Notes: generated by a model from the sequence alone, not told the origin. A DNA stretch of 64,000 nt from Chengkuizengella marina (GCF_009910845.1 NZ_SIJB01000001.1:62001-126000); one strand, 5' to 3'. Shown: positions 1 to 8,676, counted from the first letter of the stretch. Numbers and translations are program-made.

Positions 1-318
1 AACAAGTTGTTTGCCCCACCGTCAGGGGATTGGGATCAAGAGACCGTGTTATTAGCTAATGAATTAAATATGAAAACCATACATTGGACCATTGATACGA
101 TAGATTGGAAAAATCCTGGTCCAGATTATATTATAAAAAAAATATCTTCAAGATTGGAACCAGGAGCACTTATTCTTATGCATCCTACTGAATCTTCTAG
201 CAAAGCTCTACCTGAAATGATAGAAGTAATCAAACAAGAGGGTTATGTTATTGGAACAGTATCTGAATTAATTTCCTCAAAAAGAATCAATGAAGTTGAG
301 ACCCATTTTAATTTTTGA
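1..318 (+). CDS. Polysaccharide deacetylase C-terminal part (YlxY/PdaB-like), partial
   Basis: The gene is open at the left edge; only the last 105 or so residues are present, in frame from base 1. The visible part has the late motifs of the NodB/polysaccharide deacetylase fold: a FAPPSGD segment (the R/F-x-P-x-G loop), an HWTIDTIDW strand with the Trp-Asp pair that shapes the active site, and a LILMHPT strand carrying the late His. The family removes N- or O-acetyl groups from peptidoglycan or chitin-like polymers outside the cytoplasm. In B. subtilis the gene in this place, between pnp and the M16 peptidase gene, is ylxY, which supports that assignment. The catalytic Asp-His-His triad lies upstream of the window, so activity cannot be judged. 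Confidence 0.8.
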   Translation, partial: NKLFAPPSGDWDQETVLLANELNMKTIHWTIDTIDWKNPGPDYIIKKISSRLEPGALILMHPTESSSKALPEMIEVIKQEGYVIGTVSELISSKRINEVETHFNF

Positions 319-383
319 TAGAATGAATAAACGACCTTTTGTTCGAAATACATATTTTTAATGGGGTAGTAGGAGGCAATGTA

Positions 384-1637
384 GTGAAAAAACATCACTT
401 AAAAAACGGTTTGCGTGTAATTACTGAAAAAATTCCAGCGTGCAGATCTGTTTCTTTTGGTATTTGGGTTAAAACAGGTTCTAGAAATGAAGGATTTGAA
501 AATAACGGTATCTCTCATTTTATAGAACATATGTTGTTTAAGGGAACGGATCAATATTCTGCTGCAGAAATTGCAGATACATTTGATAGTATTGGTGGAA
601 ATGTAAATGCATTTACTTCAAAAGAATATACATGTTATTACACAAAAGTATTAGATGAACATTTAGATATAGCTTTAGAAGTGCTCTCAAGTATGTTTTT
701 AAATTCTACTATGGATCCTAACGATTTAATCAAAGAGAAAAATGTAATCTATGAGGAAATTTCGATGTATGATGATACACCAGATGAATTAGTCCATGAT
801 TTAGTGACGACCGCTGCTTATAAAAATCATCCACTTGCTTATCCTATATTAGGGACAAATAGTATATTAGAAAATTTGCATAGTGAAGATTTGATACAAT
901 ATATGAAAAGTCATTATCATATAAATAATACAGTAATTAGTGTAGCGGGAAATATTGATGATTTAATTTTAGAGAAGATAGAAAAATATTTTGGAGAATT
1001 TTCAGGTCAAGGACAATCTTTAAGTCCTACTCCTCCTTCATTTGAAGCTGATCAATTATTTCATTATAAAGATACAGAACAAAATCACATTTGTTTAACT
1101 CTCCCAGGCTGTTCATTAAAAGATCATCAATTATTCACAATGACATTGTTAAATAATTATATTGGTGGAGGTATGAGTTCTAGATTATTCCAGGAAATCA
1201 GAGAAAATCGAGGTCTTGCATACTCAGTTTATTCATACCACAGTGCTTTTGAAGATAGTGGTTTATTTACAATTTATATGGGGAGTGCACCGAAACAAAC
1301 AAATTCAGTGTTAGATGTTACAATGAAAACATTGGAGTCCATTCTTCTTAAAGGAATGTCAACTGAACAACTTAAAAAAAGTAAAGAACAATTAAAGGGT
1401 AGTTTGATTTTAAGCTTAGAGAGTACAAGTAGTAGAATGAATAGACTTGGAAAAAATGAACTAATGATGGGAAAGCATCTATCTTTAGATGAAATTATTA
1501 ATAAAATAGAATCTGTCACTACTGATGATGTTAATAGTTTGCTCAGTAAAATGTTTAGTACACCATTTGCAGTGGCTATGGTTGGTCAAAAGGAAGATGT
1601 ATTTAAACAATTTAGGAGGGATCGCCTTGTCATATAA
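384..1637 (+). CDS. M16 family zinc metallopeptidase (YmxG/MlpA-like)
   Basis: A 417-residue single-domain M16 (insulinase/processing-peptidase-like) protein. The inverted zinc motif HFIEH followed by MLFKGT is at about residues 49-59, and the downstream EKNVIYEEI helix supplies the third zinc-ligand Glu. A DxxGGNVNAFTSKEYTCYY stretch typical of the family lies between them. The C-terminal half is the second M16 repeat without zinc ligands. I chose the GTG at 384 because AGGAGG at 371-376 is seven bases upstream and it gives the family start (VKKHHLKNGLR); the earlier in-frame codon at 339 has no ribosome binding site. It overlaps dut by 11 bases. The B. subtilis homologue at this locus is called ymxG or mlpA. 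Its substrate is not evident from sequence. Confidence 0.9.
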   Translation: MKKHHLKNGLRVITEKIPACRSVSFGIWVKTGSRNEGFENNGISHFIEHMLFKGTDQYSAAEIADTFDSIGGNVNAFTSKEYTCYYTKVLDEHLDIALEVLSSMFLNSTMDPNDLIKEKNVIYEEISMYDDTPDELVHDLVTTAAYKNHPLAYPILGTNSILENLHSEDLIQYMKSHYHINNTVISVAGNIDDLILEKIEKYFGEFSGQGQSLSPTPPSFEADQLFHYKDTEQNHICLTLPGCSLKDHQLFTMTLLNNYIGGGMSSRLFQEIRENRGLAYSVYSYHSAFEDSGLFTIYMGSAPKQTNSVLDVTMKTLESILLKGMSTEQLKKSKEQLKGSLILSLESTSSRMNRLGKNELMMGKHLSLDEIINKIESVTTDDVNSLLSKMFSTPFAVAMVGQKEDVFKQFRRDRLVI

Positions 1638-2079
1638 TGTACAAATAAAAAAAGTATCTACTGAAATTGAATTTGATTTACCTAAAAAAATGACAACCTA
1701 CTCGAGTGGTTATGATTTGATTGCAGCCATTGCATCCCCATTAATTATACAACCAGGAGAAAGGATATTAGTGCCATCTGGTATTGCTATTAGCATGCCT
1801 AATTATTTAGAAGCACAGGTACGACCAAGAAGTGGCCTAGCTTACAAACATGGAATTACAGTTTTAAATTCTCCTGGGACTGTAGATGCAGACTATCGTG
1901 GTGAAATAAAAGTTTTACTCATTAATCACAGTAAAGAACAATATATCATTCAGCCAAAAGATCGAATTGCTCAGCTTGTGTTTCAAGAAATACCTGAAAT
2001 TCAACTCATTCAAGTTGATGAACTTACGGTTACGGAACGAGGATCTGGTGGTTTTGGTCATACAGGATTTAAATCTTAA
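1627..2079 (+). CDS. dut: Deoxyuridine 5'-triphosphate nucleotidohydrolase (dUTPase)
   Basis: A 150-residue trimeric-type dUTPase that hydrolyses dUTP to dUMP and pyrophosphate, keeping uracil out of DNA and supplying dTMP synthesis. All five family motifs are visible: SSGYDLIA (1), RPRSGLAYKHG (2), GTVDADYRGEI with the catalytic Asp (3), RIAQLVF (4) and RGSGGFGHTG (5, the flexible C-terminal arm closing over the nucleotide). The TTG at 1627 is taken as start because TTTAGGAGGG ends seven bases before it; upstream in-frame codons lie inside the M16 gene. The 11-base overlap suggests translational coupling to the peptidase gene. A hairpin at 2109-2144 follows. Confidence 0.95.
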   Translation: MSYNVQIKKVSTEIEFDLPKKMTTYSSGYDLIAAIASPLIIQPGERILVPSGIAISMPNYLEAQVRPRSGLAYKHGITVLNSPGTVDADYRGEIKVLLINHSKEQYIIQPKDRIAQLVFQEIPEIQLIQVDELTVTERGSGGFGHTGFKS

Positions 2080-2108
2080 CAAAGAGGATAATTATCCATG
2101 AGATTTAA

Positions 2109-2144
2109 AGAAGATGACTTCTGTTTGTACAGAAATCATCTTCT
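2109..2144. terminator. Hairpin between convergent dut and the toxin-like gene
   Basis: AGAAGATGA pairs with TCATCTTCT, and an inner TTCTGT/ACAGAA stem is separated from it by a C/A mismatch, with a TTGT loop. A T-run follows at about 2159 on the plus strand. It is likely a shared terminator for the two converging genes, although the T-run is not immediately adjacent. Confidence 0.5.
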
Positions 2145-2179
2145 ATGTGTAGTATCGTTTTTTTTATAATAAAGATTAT

Positions 2180-3104
2180 TTAATTTGCAAAATATGCCGG
2201 GTCATATACTTCTACTAAATTATAAACATTATCAGAATAGGTATAAGGTAGTGATACATGGGAACCCAATGAAAAAATTGAATCCGGTGGAGCTGGGAGT
2301 CTTGCTAATTCTAATGCTCCGGGCTTGGAAATTTCTCTAGCAAAATCTTGTCCCCATTCATATATTTCACCTGCTAATTTATCAACATGCGCTCCAGGAG
2401 TGATATAATAATCACCAACGAGTTGATAGAGACCTCCAATGTAAGGTGGATAAGATGTTCCAAATTCATTCCTGTATGATTGCCCCCAATGAAAGGTATC
2501 TGTTACTGTTTCACTTGTGGTTATCGACGTTGATGTACCAAAAGAATTAGTTGTACTTTCTGAAACTTCAATTGAGGCCTTTACGTGAGCCTCATAAACC
2601 CCCGCTTTGTCTTTAACTCCCCATTCAATCCCACCTTTAGTTCCTAATGTTTTACTCATTTGGACTGATTCAGTTTCAGTAATGTCATACGTATAAGAAA
2701 TTGATCTATCTATCGGATTACCTGCTGAACTTACATAGACTGGACTGATTAATTTCCAATAACCATCAAATCCTAATTGTGAATCAGCAACATATTTTGA
2801 AGTTGGATCAATCATGAGTGTACCCATATAACCACTTTCATCCCATGTATATAGGAAACCCTCATACTCGTAACCAGGTCCAACGAGCTTATCATCATTT
2901 TCCCCTAACACTTCAAGTAATGGTGGTAATGCACTTTCAGTAGAACCACCACTTAAAATTGTTGAAGATCCTTTTGTATTTGATACTGTGGGAACCTTCA
3001 ACGTATCCAGCAAACACAGTAGAGTCATTAACAGTAGGGTTAAAGAGAGTAACAATGGATAATCCAACAGATAATAATATAAGTCCTAAACGTTTAATTA
3101 ACAT
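2180..3104 (-). pseudogene. Secreted beta-rich protein resembling aerolysin/ETX-MTX2 pore-forming toxins, apparently frameshifted
   Basis: The main open frame runs from 3067 down to 2180. It holds a long Ser/Thr-rich alternating segment (about residues 125-195: ITETESVQMSKTL, then KASIEVSES, SFGTSTSITTSETVTDTF) like the amphipathic membrane hairpin region of aerolysin-type beta-pore-forming proteins, followed by a GLYQLVGDYY segment. That frame has no ribosome binding site. Another frame starts at ATG 3104 with AAGGGG ten bases upstream and encodes a good signal peptide (MLIKRLGLILLSVG, hydrophobic core, TVFA/GY cleavage site), then stops at about 2939. The natural product therefore seems to be split by a one-base shift between about 2960 and 3020, perhaps at the AAAA run near 2970. 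The family call rests on pattern only. It is oriented against its neighbours, between dut and dpaA. Confidence 0.4.
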
Positions 3105-3294
3105 TTAATTTAATCCCCTTTTTTATTTTAAATTTGATATTTGATAACTATCTTTTTTTCTTGAAATCCTTAAAAAATAAAATTCTGAATTTTTTTAATT
3201 TTATTTAAATTAAATATTTGAATTGTAAAATAGTTCGCCTTATGATGTAGCTTAATCCATTTTAATCACACAGAGATGACTATTTAAGTTTGTA

Positions 3295-3322
3295 ACTTAA
3301 TTATTCTCTCCAGCATATTATG
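3295..3322 (+). promoter_or_regulatory. SigK-like promoter for dpaAB
   Basis: An AC at 3295-3296 is followed after 17 bases by CATATTATG at 3314-3322, close to the SigK pattern AC-N16/17-CATANNNTA. In B. subtilis the spoVF operon is transcribed by SigK in the mother cell, so position and biology agree. The last base of the -10 deviates from consensus. Confidence 0.5.
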
Positions 3323-3359
3323 AGTTATTGAAGGTGGTATAGAAAGGAGTTTAATGTTG

Positions 3360-4256
3360 ATGTTAACAGGAATGCATGTAGCATTTTTAGGCGGGGATGC
3401 AAGACAGTTAGAGGTGATCGAGAAGTTTTCAGAAATGGATGCATCTATTACTTTAATTGGATTTGATAATTTAGAGCCCAAATATGGTGGGGTAAAATAT
3501 GCTGAATTGAAGGAAGATATACTTAAAACCATTGATGTCCTGATTCTTCACGCAGTAGTGACTAATAATACTGGTAAGATAGATTCAATCTTTTCATCAA
3601 AAGAATTGCTGCTTACTAAAAATCATTTAAAAAGCCTTCCCAAACATGCCAAAATATACACTGGATATTCTAAACCATACTTTAAAAACTTATGTCAAGA
3701 AAACAAAATTGAACTCATTGAGCTCTTTGAACGTGATGATGTGGCTATATATAATTCTATACCTACAGCTGAAGGCGCAATCATGATGGCTATTGAGAAT
3801 ACGGATATCACAATTCATGGTTCTAACTGTATCGTTTTAGGACTTGGTAGAACCGGTATAACATTAGCAAGGACTTTAAAGGGAGTTGGTGCTCATGTGA
3901 AAATTGGAGTACGAAAGCATGAGCATTTTGCAAGAGCATCTGAAATGCAGTTAAATCCTTTTTATTTGAATAACTTAACCAATGAAGTGACTGATATTGA
4001 CCTGCTATTTAATACCATTCCAACTATGATAGTCACAGCTCAGGTCATCGCTCATATCCCACATAGAGCAGTTATTATTGATCTTGCCTCAAAACCTGGT
4101 GGAACGGATTTTCGTTTTGCAGAAAAAAGAGGTATTAAAGCAATGATTGCCCCAGGATTACCTGGAATTGTAGCACCGAAAACAGCTGGCCAAATCATAG
4201 CCAAAAGTTTAATTCAGTTGATATCGGAAGATTCTAGTGAATGGGGGAATGATTAA
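3360..4256 (+). CDS. dpaA: Dipicolinate synthase subunit A
   Basis: A 298-residue protein matching SpoVFA. It starts with a GGDARQLEVIEKF dinucleotide-like motif, has the conserved LFERDDVAIYNSIPTAEG block, a Rossmann GLGRTGITLARTLKGVGA motif at about residues 155-180, and ends with DLASKPGGTDF and APGLPGIVAPKTAGQI. With DpaB it converts the dihydrodipicolinate branch-point product into pyridine-2,6-dicarboxylate, which fills the spore core as the calcium chelate. I took ATG 3360 (MLTGM) because the B. subtilis protein starts there; ATG 3354 in the same frame is an alternative only four bases after AAAGGAG (3343-3349). The dpaB start lies two bases after its stop. A SigK-like promoter precedes it. 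Confidence 0.95.
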   Translation: MLTGMHVAFLGGDARQLEVIEKFSEMDASITLIGFDNLEPKYGGVKYAELKEDILKTIDVLILHAVVTNNTGKIDSIFSSKELLLTKNHLKSLPKHAKIYTGYSKPYFKNLCQENKIELIELFERDDVAIYNSIPTAEGAIMMAIENTDITIHGSNCIVLGLGRTGITLARTLKGVGAHVKIGVRKHEHFARASEMQLNPFYLNNLTNEVTDIDLLFNTIPTMIVTAQVIAHIPHRAVIIDLASKPGGTDFRFAEKRGIKAMIAPGLPGIVAPKTAGQIIAKSLIQLISEDSSEWGND

Positions 4257-4257
4257 T

Positions 4258-4848
4258 ATGGACTGGAAAAGTAAAACAGTAGGATTTGCTTTATCTGGAT
4301 CACATTGTACGGTGGAAGAGGTGTTACCTGAAATAAAAAGATTTGTAGATGAAGGAGCAAATGTGATACCCATCGTTTCATCTACTTTAAAAACAACGGA
4401 TACACGTTTTGGTAATGCAAAAGATTGGTTAAAAAAGTTGAAAGAAATCACAGGAAATGATATTATTTCTACAATTGTTGAAGCAGAACCACTTGGTCCA
4501 TCTAAATTATTGGATGTATTGGTCATCGCTCCTTGTACGGGCAATACTACTAGTAAATTAGCTAATGCTATGACAGATTCACCAGTTATCATGGCTGCTA
4601 AAGCTCAACTCCGGAATCTAAGACCTTTGGTGTTAGCTATATCAACTAATGATGGACTTGGGTTAAATGCAAGTAACATTGCAAAATTGTATAATACAAA
4701 AAATATATATTTTGTACCTTATGGACAGGATAACCCGGATCAGAAACCTAATTCCTTAGTAGCAAATATGGATCTTGTTGTTGAAGCATGTTCATCTGCA
4801 ATTGATGGGAAGCAAATTCAACCAATGATCATTCAATATCCTATTTAA
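4258..4848 (+). CDS. dpaB: Dipicolinate synthase subunit B
   Basis: A 196-residue flavoprotein-like subunit (SpoVFB). Family markers are GFALSGSHCTVEEVLP at the N-terminus, TRFG and W in the middle, the EAEPLGPSKLLDVLVIAP stretch, PCTGNTTSKLANAMTDSPV and STNDGLGLN. The fold belongs to the Flavoprotein/UbiX-like group, and it acts with DpaA in the mother cell to make dipicolinic acid. ATG 4258 (MDWKSK) was chosen over ATG 4249 because the GGGGG run at 4243-4247 would be too close to the latter. It is in an operon with dpaA, with asd 142 bases downstream. Confidence 0.95.
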   Translation: MDWKSKTVGFALSGSHCTVEEVLPEIKRFVDEGANVIPIVSSTLKTTDTRFGNAKDWLKKLKEITGNDIISTIVEAEPLGPSKLLDVLVIAPCTGNTTSKLANAMTDSPVIMAAKAQLRNLRPLVLAISTNDGLGLNASNIAKLYNTKNIYFVPYGQDNPDQKPNSLVANMDLVVEACSSAIDGKQIQPMIIQYPI

Positions 4849-4990
4849 CTATTAAATAAATGAAGTTGCTATATTTTTAGGAGATTCAAATCTTAAGTCT
4901 TCATATTCAAGAGATGTACCTTTGCCAGATAGTTAACACTGCGTTTCCATGGTTAAAATATTCATTGCAATTTGAGAGGAGAACATAAAC

Positions 4991-6028
4991 GTGACAAATC
5001 AAAAATTATTTAATGTAGCTGTTGTTGGATCTACTGGAGCCGTTGGTGGACAAATCATTAAACTTTTGGAAGAAAGAGAATTCCCTATCAAAGAACTGAA
5101 ATTACTATCATCTGCTAGATCAGCTGGAAAAAAGATAGAATTTAAAAACAAAGAAATTACATTAGAAGAAGCCACTTCGAATAGTTTTAAAAATATTGAT
5201 ATTGCATTGTTTAGTGCTGGAGGAAGTGTAAGTAAGGAGCTTGTTCCACATGCGGTTGAAAGTGGAGCGATTTGCATTGATAATACAAGTGCTTTTCGTA
5301 TGGATCCAGATACACCACTAATTGTTCCAGAAGTAAATATAGATCAACTGAACGACCATAAAGGTGTAATAGCAAACCCAAATTGTTCAACAATTCAAAT
5401 GGTTGCAGCATTAAAACCGTTATATGATCGTTATGGTTTTTCTAGAATTATTACATCCACATATCAAGCAGTGTCAGGATCAGGAAAAAGTGCGATTGAT
5501 GAAACGATTAAACAATCAAAGGAATTTATTGAGGGTAAAGAAGTGAATCCTGACATTTTACCTGTTGGAAGTTTACCTGTAAAACATCAAATAGCTTTTA
5601 ATGCAATCCCTCAAATCGATACATTTGTAGATAATGGATATACCTTTGAAGAAATGAAAATGATTAACGAAACTAAAAAAATAATGGGTGACGAATCATT
5701 AGAAATAACAGTAACATGTGTGAGAATCCCTGTTATATTTGGTCATTCTGAGTCTGTTTATGTGGAATTAAATAAAGATTTTGATGTTGAGGAAGTAAGA
5801 TCATTACTTTCACAGGCACCAGGTATTATAGTAGAGGATCAACCTGAGGAGCAGATATATCCATTGGCAACAAATAGTGCTGGTAAATTAGATGTTTTTG
5901 TTGGACGAATTCGTAAGGATTTAGCGAACCCACGTGGTTTGAATATGTGGATTGTATCTGATAACTTGTTAAAAGGTGCAGCTTGGAATGCAGTACAAAT
6001 TGCAGAATATATTGCAAAGGAATCATAA
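4991..6028 (+). CDS. asd: Aspartate-semialdehyde dehydrogenase
   Basis: A 345-residue NADPH-dependent enzyme that reduces aspartyl phosphate to aspartate semialdehyde, the shared precursor of lysine, threonine, methionine, diaminopimelate and, here, dipicolinate. It shows the N-terminal GSTGAVGGQI nucleotide-binding loop, the phosphate-binding SSARSAG, the catalytic Cys in NPNCSTIQM at about residue 128, and the VSGSGKSAIDE and RIPVIFGHSESV segments with the His acid/base. GTG 4991 follows GAGAGGAG by nine bases. The position between dpaB and dapG matches B. subtilis and places precursor supply beside dipicolinate synthesis. Confidence 0.96.
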   Translation: MTNQKLFNVAVVGSTGAVGGQIIKLLEEREFPIKELKLLSSARSAGKKIEFKNKEITLEEATSNSFKNIDIALFSAGGSVSKELVPHAVESGAICIDNTSAFRMDPDTPLIVPEVNIDQLNDHKGVIANPNCSTIQMVAALKPLYDRYGFSRIITSTYQAVSGSGKSAIDETIKQSKEFIEGKEVNPDILPVGSLPVKHQIAFNAIPQIDTFVDNGYTFEEMKMINETKKIMGDESLEITVTCVRIPVIFGHSESVYVELNKDFDVEEVRSLLSQAPGIIVEDQPEEQIYPLATNSAGKLDVFVGRIRKDLANPRGLNMWIVSDNLLKGAAWNAVQIAEYIAKES

Positions 6029-6112
6029 ATTAAATACACCAAAGAAGAAACTACTATAAATATATTACTCATGCTAAGGCTCCTTAATACAACCAAGGAG
6101 GTATGAAAGAGA

Positions 6113-7327
6113 GTGAGTATTTTAGTTCAAAAGTTTGGTGGAACTTCTTTATCTAATGAATTTGCTAGATCTCATGTAATTGATCACATTAAAAGTGCAT
6201 ATGAACAAAATTATAAATTGGTTGTCGTTGTATCAGCAATGGGAAGATTAGGAGAGCCTTATGCAACAGATACATTAATCGATTTAATAAAAAATAATGG
6301 CGATCATCTACCTCCTAAAGAAACTGACTTGCTGTTGGGATGTGGTGAAATTATTTCTGCTTCTGTATTATGCAGCTTATTAAATCAACTCTCTATTTCG
6401 TCTGAAGTATTAACTGGTTCACAAGCAGGTGTTTTAACCACTAATCAACATAATAAAGCGTTGATTAAATCTATACAACCAAAGCGTATTTTGCAGTTGC
6501 TTGATCAAAATAAAGTTGTAATCATTACAGGTTATCAAGGATGTAATGAAAAAGGTGATCTGACTACGTTAGGTCGTGGTGGTAGTGATACTTCAGCAAC
6601 AGCAATTGCTTCAGCTTTAAATGCAGAAAAGGTTGATATTTTTACAGATGTAGAAGGAATTCTGACTGCTGATCCAAGAATTGTAGAAGATGCTAAGCCG
6701 CTGAAAAAAGTATCTTATATTGAAATATGTAATATGGCTCAGTATGGTGCTAAAGTTGTTCATCCTAGAGCTGTAGAAATTGCTATGCATGCTAATATTC
6801 CAATAAGAGTAAGATCTACATTTTCTAAAGATGAGGGTACATTAGTAACAAATAATGAAACTTTACAGGAACAAAGTGTTGTTTATGATCGCCTTGTAAC
6901 AGGAATCACTCATGTTCCTAATGTTTCACAGATTCATATTACAGCAAGTCAAGGACAATATGATCTTCAATTAAAAGTATTTAAGTCTATGGCACAGCAG
7001 CAAATTAGTGTAGATTTAATTAATGTTACACCTTCAGGTGTTATGTATACTGTTCATGATCATGAAATTGAAAAAGCAATTTCAACATTGCATAATTTAG
7101 GATATGACCCATTTTATCAATCAAATTGTGCAAAGGTATCAGTCATAGGTGGGGGCATCAATGGTGTTCCGGGTATTATGGCAAAAATTGTTGAAGCACT
7201 AACGGAAGCTGATATACAAATATTACAATCAGCGGATTCTAATACGACAATTTGGGTATTAGTCCATGCTAATCATGTAAATAAAGCTTTAAAGGCACTT
7301 CATAAAAAATTTGATTTACACAAATAA
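6113..7327 (+). CDS. dapG: Aspartate kinase (DapG-type, diaminopimelate-sensitive class)
   Basis: A 404-residue monofunctional aspartokinase phosphorylating aspartate. It has an N-terminal kinase domain with VQKFGGTSL, VVVVSAMGR, the GRGGSDTSATAIA phosphate-binding loop and FTDVEGILTADPR, and two C-terminal ACT domains (about residues 265-400) for feedback control. Synteny with asd and dapA indicates the DapG isozyme, which in Bacillus is controlled by meso-diaminopimelate; that specificity is inferred from position, not from residues. The GTG at 6113 is preceded by AAGGAGGT at 6095-6102, a slightly long spacing; a nearby ATG at 6103 is in another frame. No lysine riboswitch could be recognised upstream. 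Confidence 0.95.
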   Translation: MSILVQKFGGTSLSNEFARSHVIDHIKSAYEQNYKLVVVVSAMGRLGEPYATDTLIDLIKNNGDHLPPKETDLLLGCGEIISASVLCSLLNQLSISSEVLTGSQAGVLTTNQHNKALIKSIQPKRILQLLDQNKVVIITGYQGCNEKGDLTTLGRGGSDTSATAIASALNAEKVDIFTDVEGILTADPRIVEDAKPLKKVSYIEICNMAQYGAKVVHPRAVEIAMHANIPIRVRSTFSKDEGTLVTNNETLQEQSVVYDRLVTGITHVPNVSQIHITASQGQYDLQLKVFKSMAQQQISVDLINVTPSGVMYTVHDHEIEKAISTLHNLGYDPFYQSNCAKVSVIGGGINGVPGIMAKIVEALTEADIQILQSADSNTTIWVLVHANHVNKALKALHKKFDLHK

Positions 7328-7435
7328 ACACTATTTTAAAGAGAGAAGTCTTCTGAATAGTAGCTTTTATGCTTTAAAGTAATTATAATATCCTTATAAT
7401 AATTAGGCAGTTTATTTAACAAAGGAGGAATAAAA

Positions 7436-8308
7436 GTGGATTTTGGTAGAATGATGACTGCAATGGTGACTCCTTTTGATCATAATCAGAAAATTGATTG
7501 GGAACAAACAGAAAAACTCGTAGATTATTTAATTGAGGAGCAGAAGAATGATTGTTTAGTTGTTTGTGGAACTACAGGAGAGTCCCCCACTTTATCAGAT
7601 GAAGAAATGGTTGAGTTATTTCAAAAGACAATTCAATTTGCGAATGGACGTTGTAAAATCATTGCGGGGACAGGGAGTAATAATACACAGCATGCCATAG
7701 ATATGACATTAAAAGGGGAAAAAATAGGTGTTGACGGGGTGCTTTTAGTTACACCTTATTATAATCGTCCAAATCAACAAGGTCTGTATAACCATTTTAA
7801 AACAATTGCACAATCCACAAGCTTACCTATTATGCTGTACAATATTCCAAAAAGGGCAGGAGTGTCTATTGAGGCACAAGCCATAATTAAATTAGCACAA
7901 GTACCCAATATTGTTGCTACTAAAGAAGCTCATAATGATTTTGATTTAATTTCACAAATTATTACCCACACTGATCATGATTTTAAAGTATACAGCGGGG
8001 ATGATAGTTTGACTTTACCTATGCTTTCTATTGGTGCATATGGTGTAGTAAGCGTCGCTGGTCATATTATTGGTAAAGAAATCAATGCTATGTTAACTGC
8101 CTTTGAAAACGGAGAAACTGAAAAAGCAAGAGAAATACATCAACGATGTCATTCGATTTTTACTGGTTTATTTTTATGCCCTAGTCCATCATTAGTTAAA
8201 TATGCTTTGGGTTTGTTAGGTCTGAATGTTGGGGGAGTACGTTTACCTATGATAGAAGCAACGGATGAAAACAAAGACATCATTAGAGATTTGATTGATA
8301 AAATCTAA
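7436..8308 (+). CDS. dapA: 4-hydroxy-tetrahydrodipicolinate synthase
   Basis: A 290-residue class I aldolase-fold enzyme condensing pyruvate with aspartate semialdehyde, the committed step to diaminopimelate, lysine and dipicolinate. GTTGESPTLSDEE contains the triad Thr, YYNRPNQQG carries the catalytic Tyr near residue 135, and VATKEAH contains the Schiff-base Lys near residue 163; YSGDDSLTLP follows. GTG 7436 lies a good distance after AAAGGAGGA. It ends in a strong terminator at 8332-8371, closing the dpaA-to-dapA group. Confidence 0.96.
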   Translation: MDFGRMMTAMVTPFDHNQKIDWEQTEKLVDYLIEEQKNDCLVVCGTTGESPTLSDEEMVELFQKTIQFANGRCKIIAGTGSNNTQHAIDMTLKGEKIGVDGVLLVTPYYNRPNQQGLYNHFKTIAQSTSLPIMLYNIPKRAGVSIEAQAIIKLAQVPNIVATKEAHNDFDLISQIITHTDHDFKVYSGDDSLTLPMLSIGAYGVVSVAGHIIGKEINAMLTAFENGETEKAREIHQRCHSIFTGLFLCPSPSLVKYALGLLGLNVGGVRLPMIEATDENKDIIRDLIDKI

Positions 8309-8331
8309 AGGTTAAATGAGTAATAAAAACG

Positions 8332-8371
8332 TCTCCAATGTGTTTTAGATGTGTCTATTGGAGATTTTTTT
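8332..8371 (+). terminator. Rho-independent terminator after dapA
   Basis: TCTCCAAT at 8332-8339 pairs with ATTGGAGA at 8357-8364, immediately followed by seven T. Confidence 0.85.
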
Positions 8372-8403
8372 GGATTGAAAATCTATCTCCTGTGGTTTAG
8401 GCT

Positions 8404-8519
8404 CCCGCAAAAGTAATAGCCAGCAAAGGTCACACCACATCCATGAGATGGGTGAAAGCTGGCACCATTTCATCCAAGAATTGGGGACTAACAAAGAAGT
8501 TTCACTTCACTTTTGTGGG
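8404..8519 (+). ncRNA. Highly foldable RNA element of unknown identity between dapA and rnjB
   Basis: CCCGCAAAAGT (8404-8414) pairs with ACTTTTGTGGG (8509-8519) over 11 bp with one G-U. Inside it, GCCAGC (8419-8424) pairs with GCTGGC (8458-8463), extended by CACC-A-CATC against GATGGGTG (8433-8441 with 8447-8454, one bulged A, loop CATGA). Two small hairpins follow: TCCAA/TTGGG at 8473-8485 and GAAGT/ACTTC at 8496-8508, the latter stacked on the outer stem. Together they form a multi-branched fold closed by P1. It lies after the dapA terminator and upstream of a likely rnjB promoter, with no clear promoter of its own. It does not match the lysine, SAM, TPP, cobalamin, c-di-GMP, T-box or ydaO signatures I know. 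Nature and strand are inferred. Confidence 0.4.
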
Positions 8520-8561
8520 TTATTTTATTGTTTTAGGTAACACTATACATAATGAGTTGAC

Positions 8562-8591
8562 TTGAATAACATGCTTTCAATGTTGTATAAT
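8562..8591 (+). promoter_or_regulatory. Probable SigA promoter for rnjB
   Basis: TTGAAT at 8562-8567 and TATAAT at 8586-8591 are separated by 18 bases, about 85 bases before the rnjB start. Confidence 0.5.
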
Positions 8592-8676
8592 TATTATAAG
8601 TGACTGGGTGCGGTTATTTTTTGGTTTTTGTTTTATTAAAATCGTCGTCAATTTAAAATAATAGGAGGGACATTTT

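Noticed and set aside
1274-1519. Open frame antisense to the M16 peptidase gene
   Set aside because: It lies wholly within a clearly conserved coding gene, has no ribosome binding site, and encodes a low-complexity hydrophobic peptide.
8404-8519. Lysine riboswitch for dapA/rnjB region
   Set aside because: The element follows dapA rather than preceding it and lacks the L-box core sequences; I kept it as an unidentified structured element.
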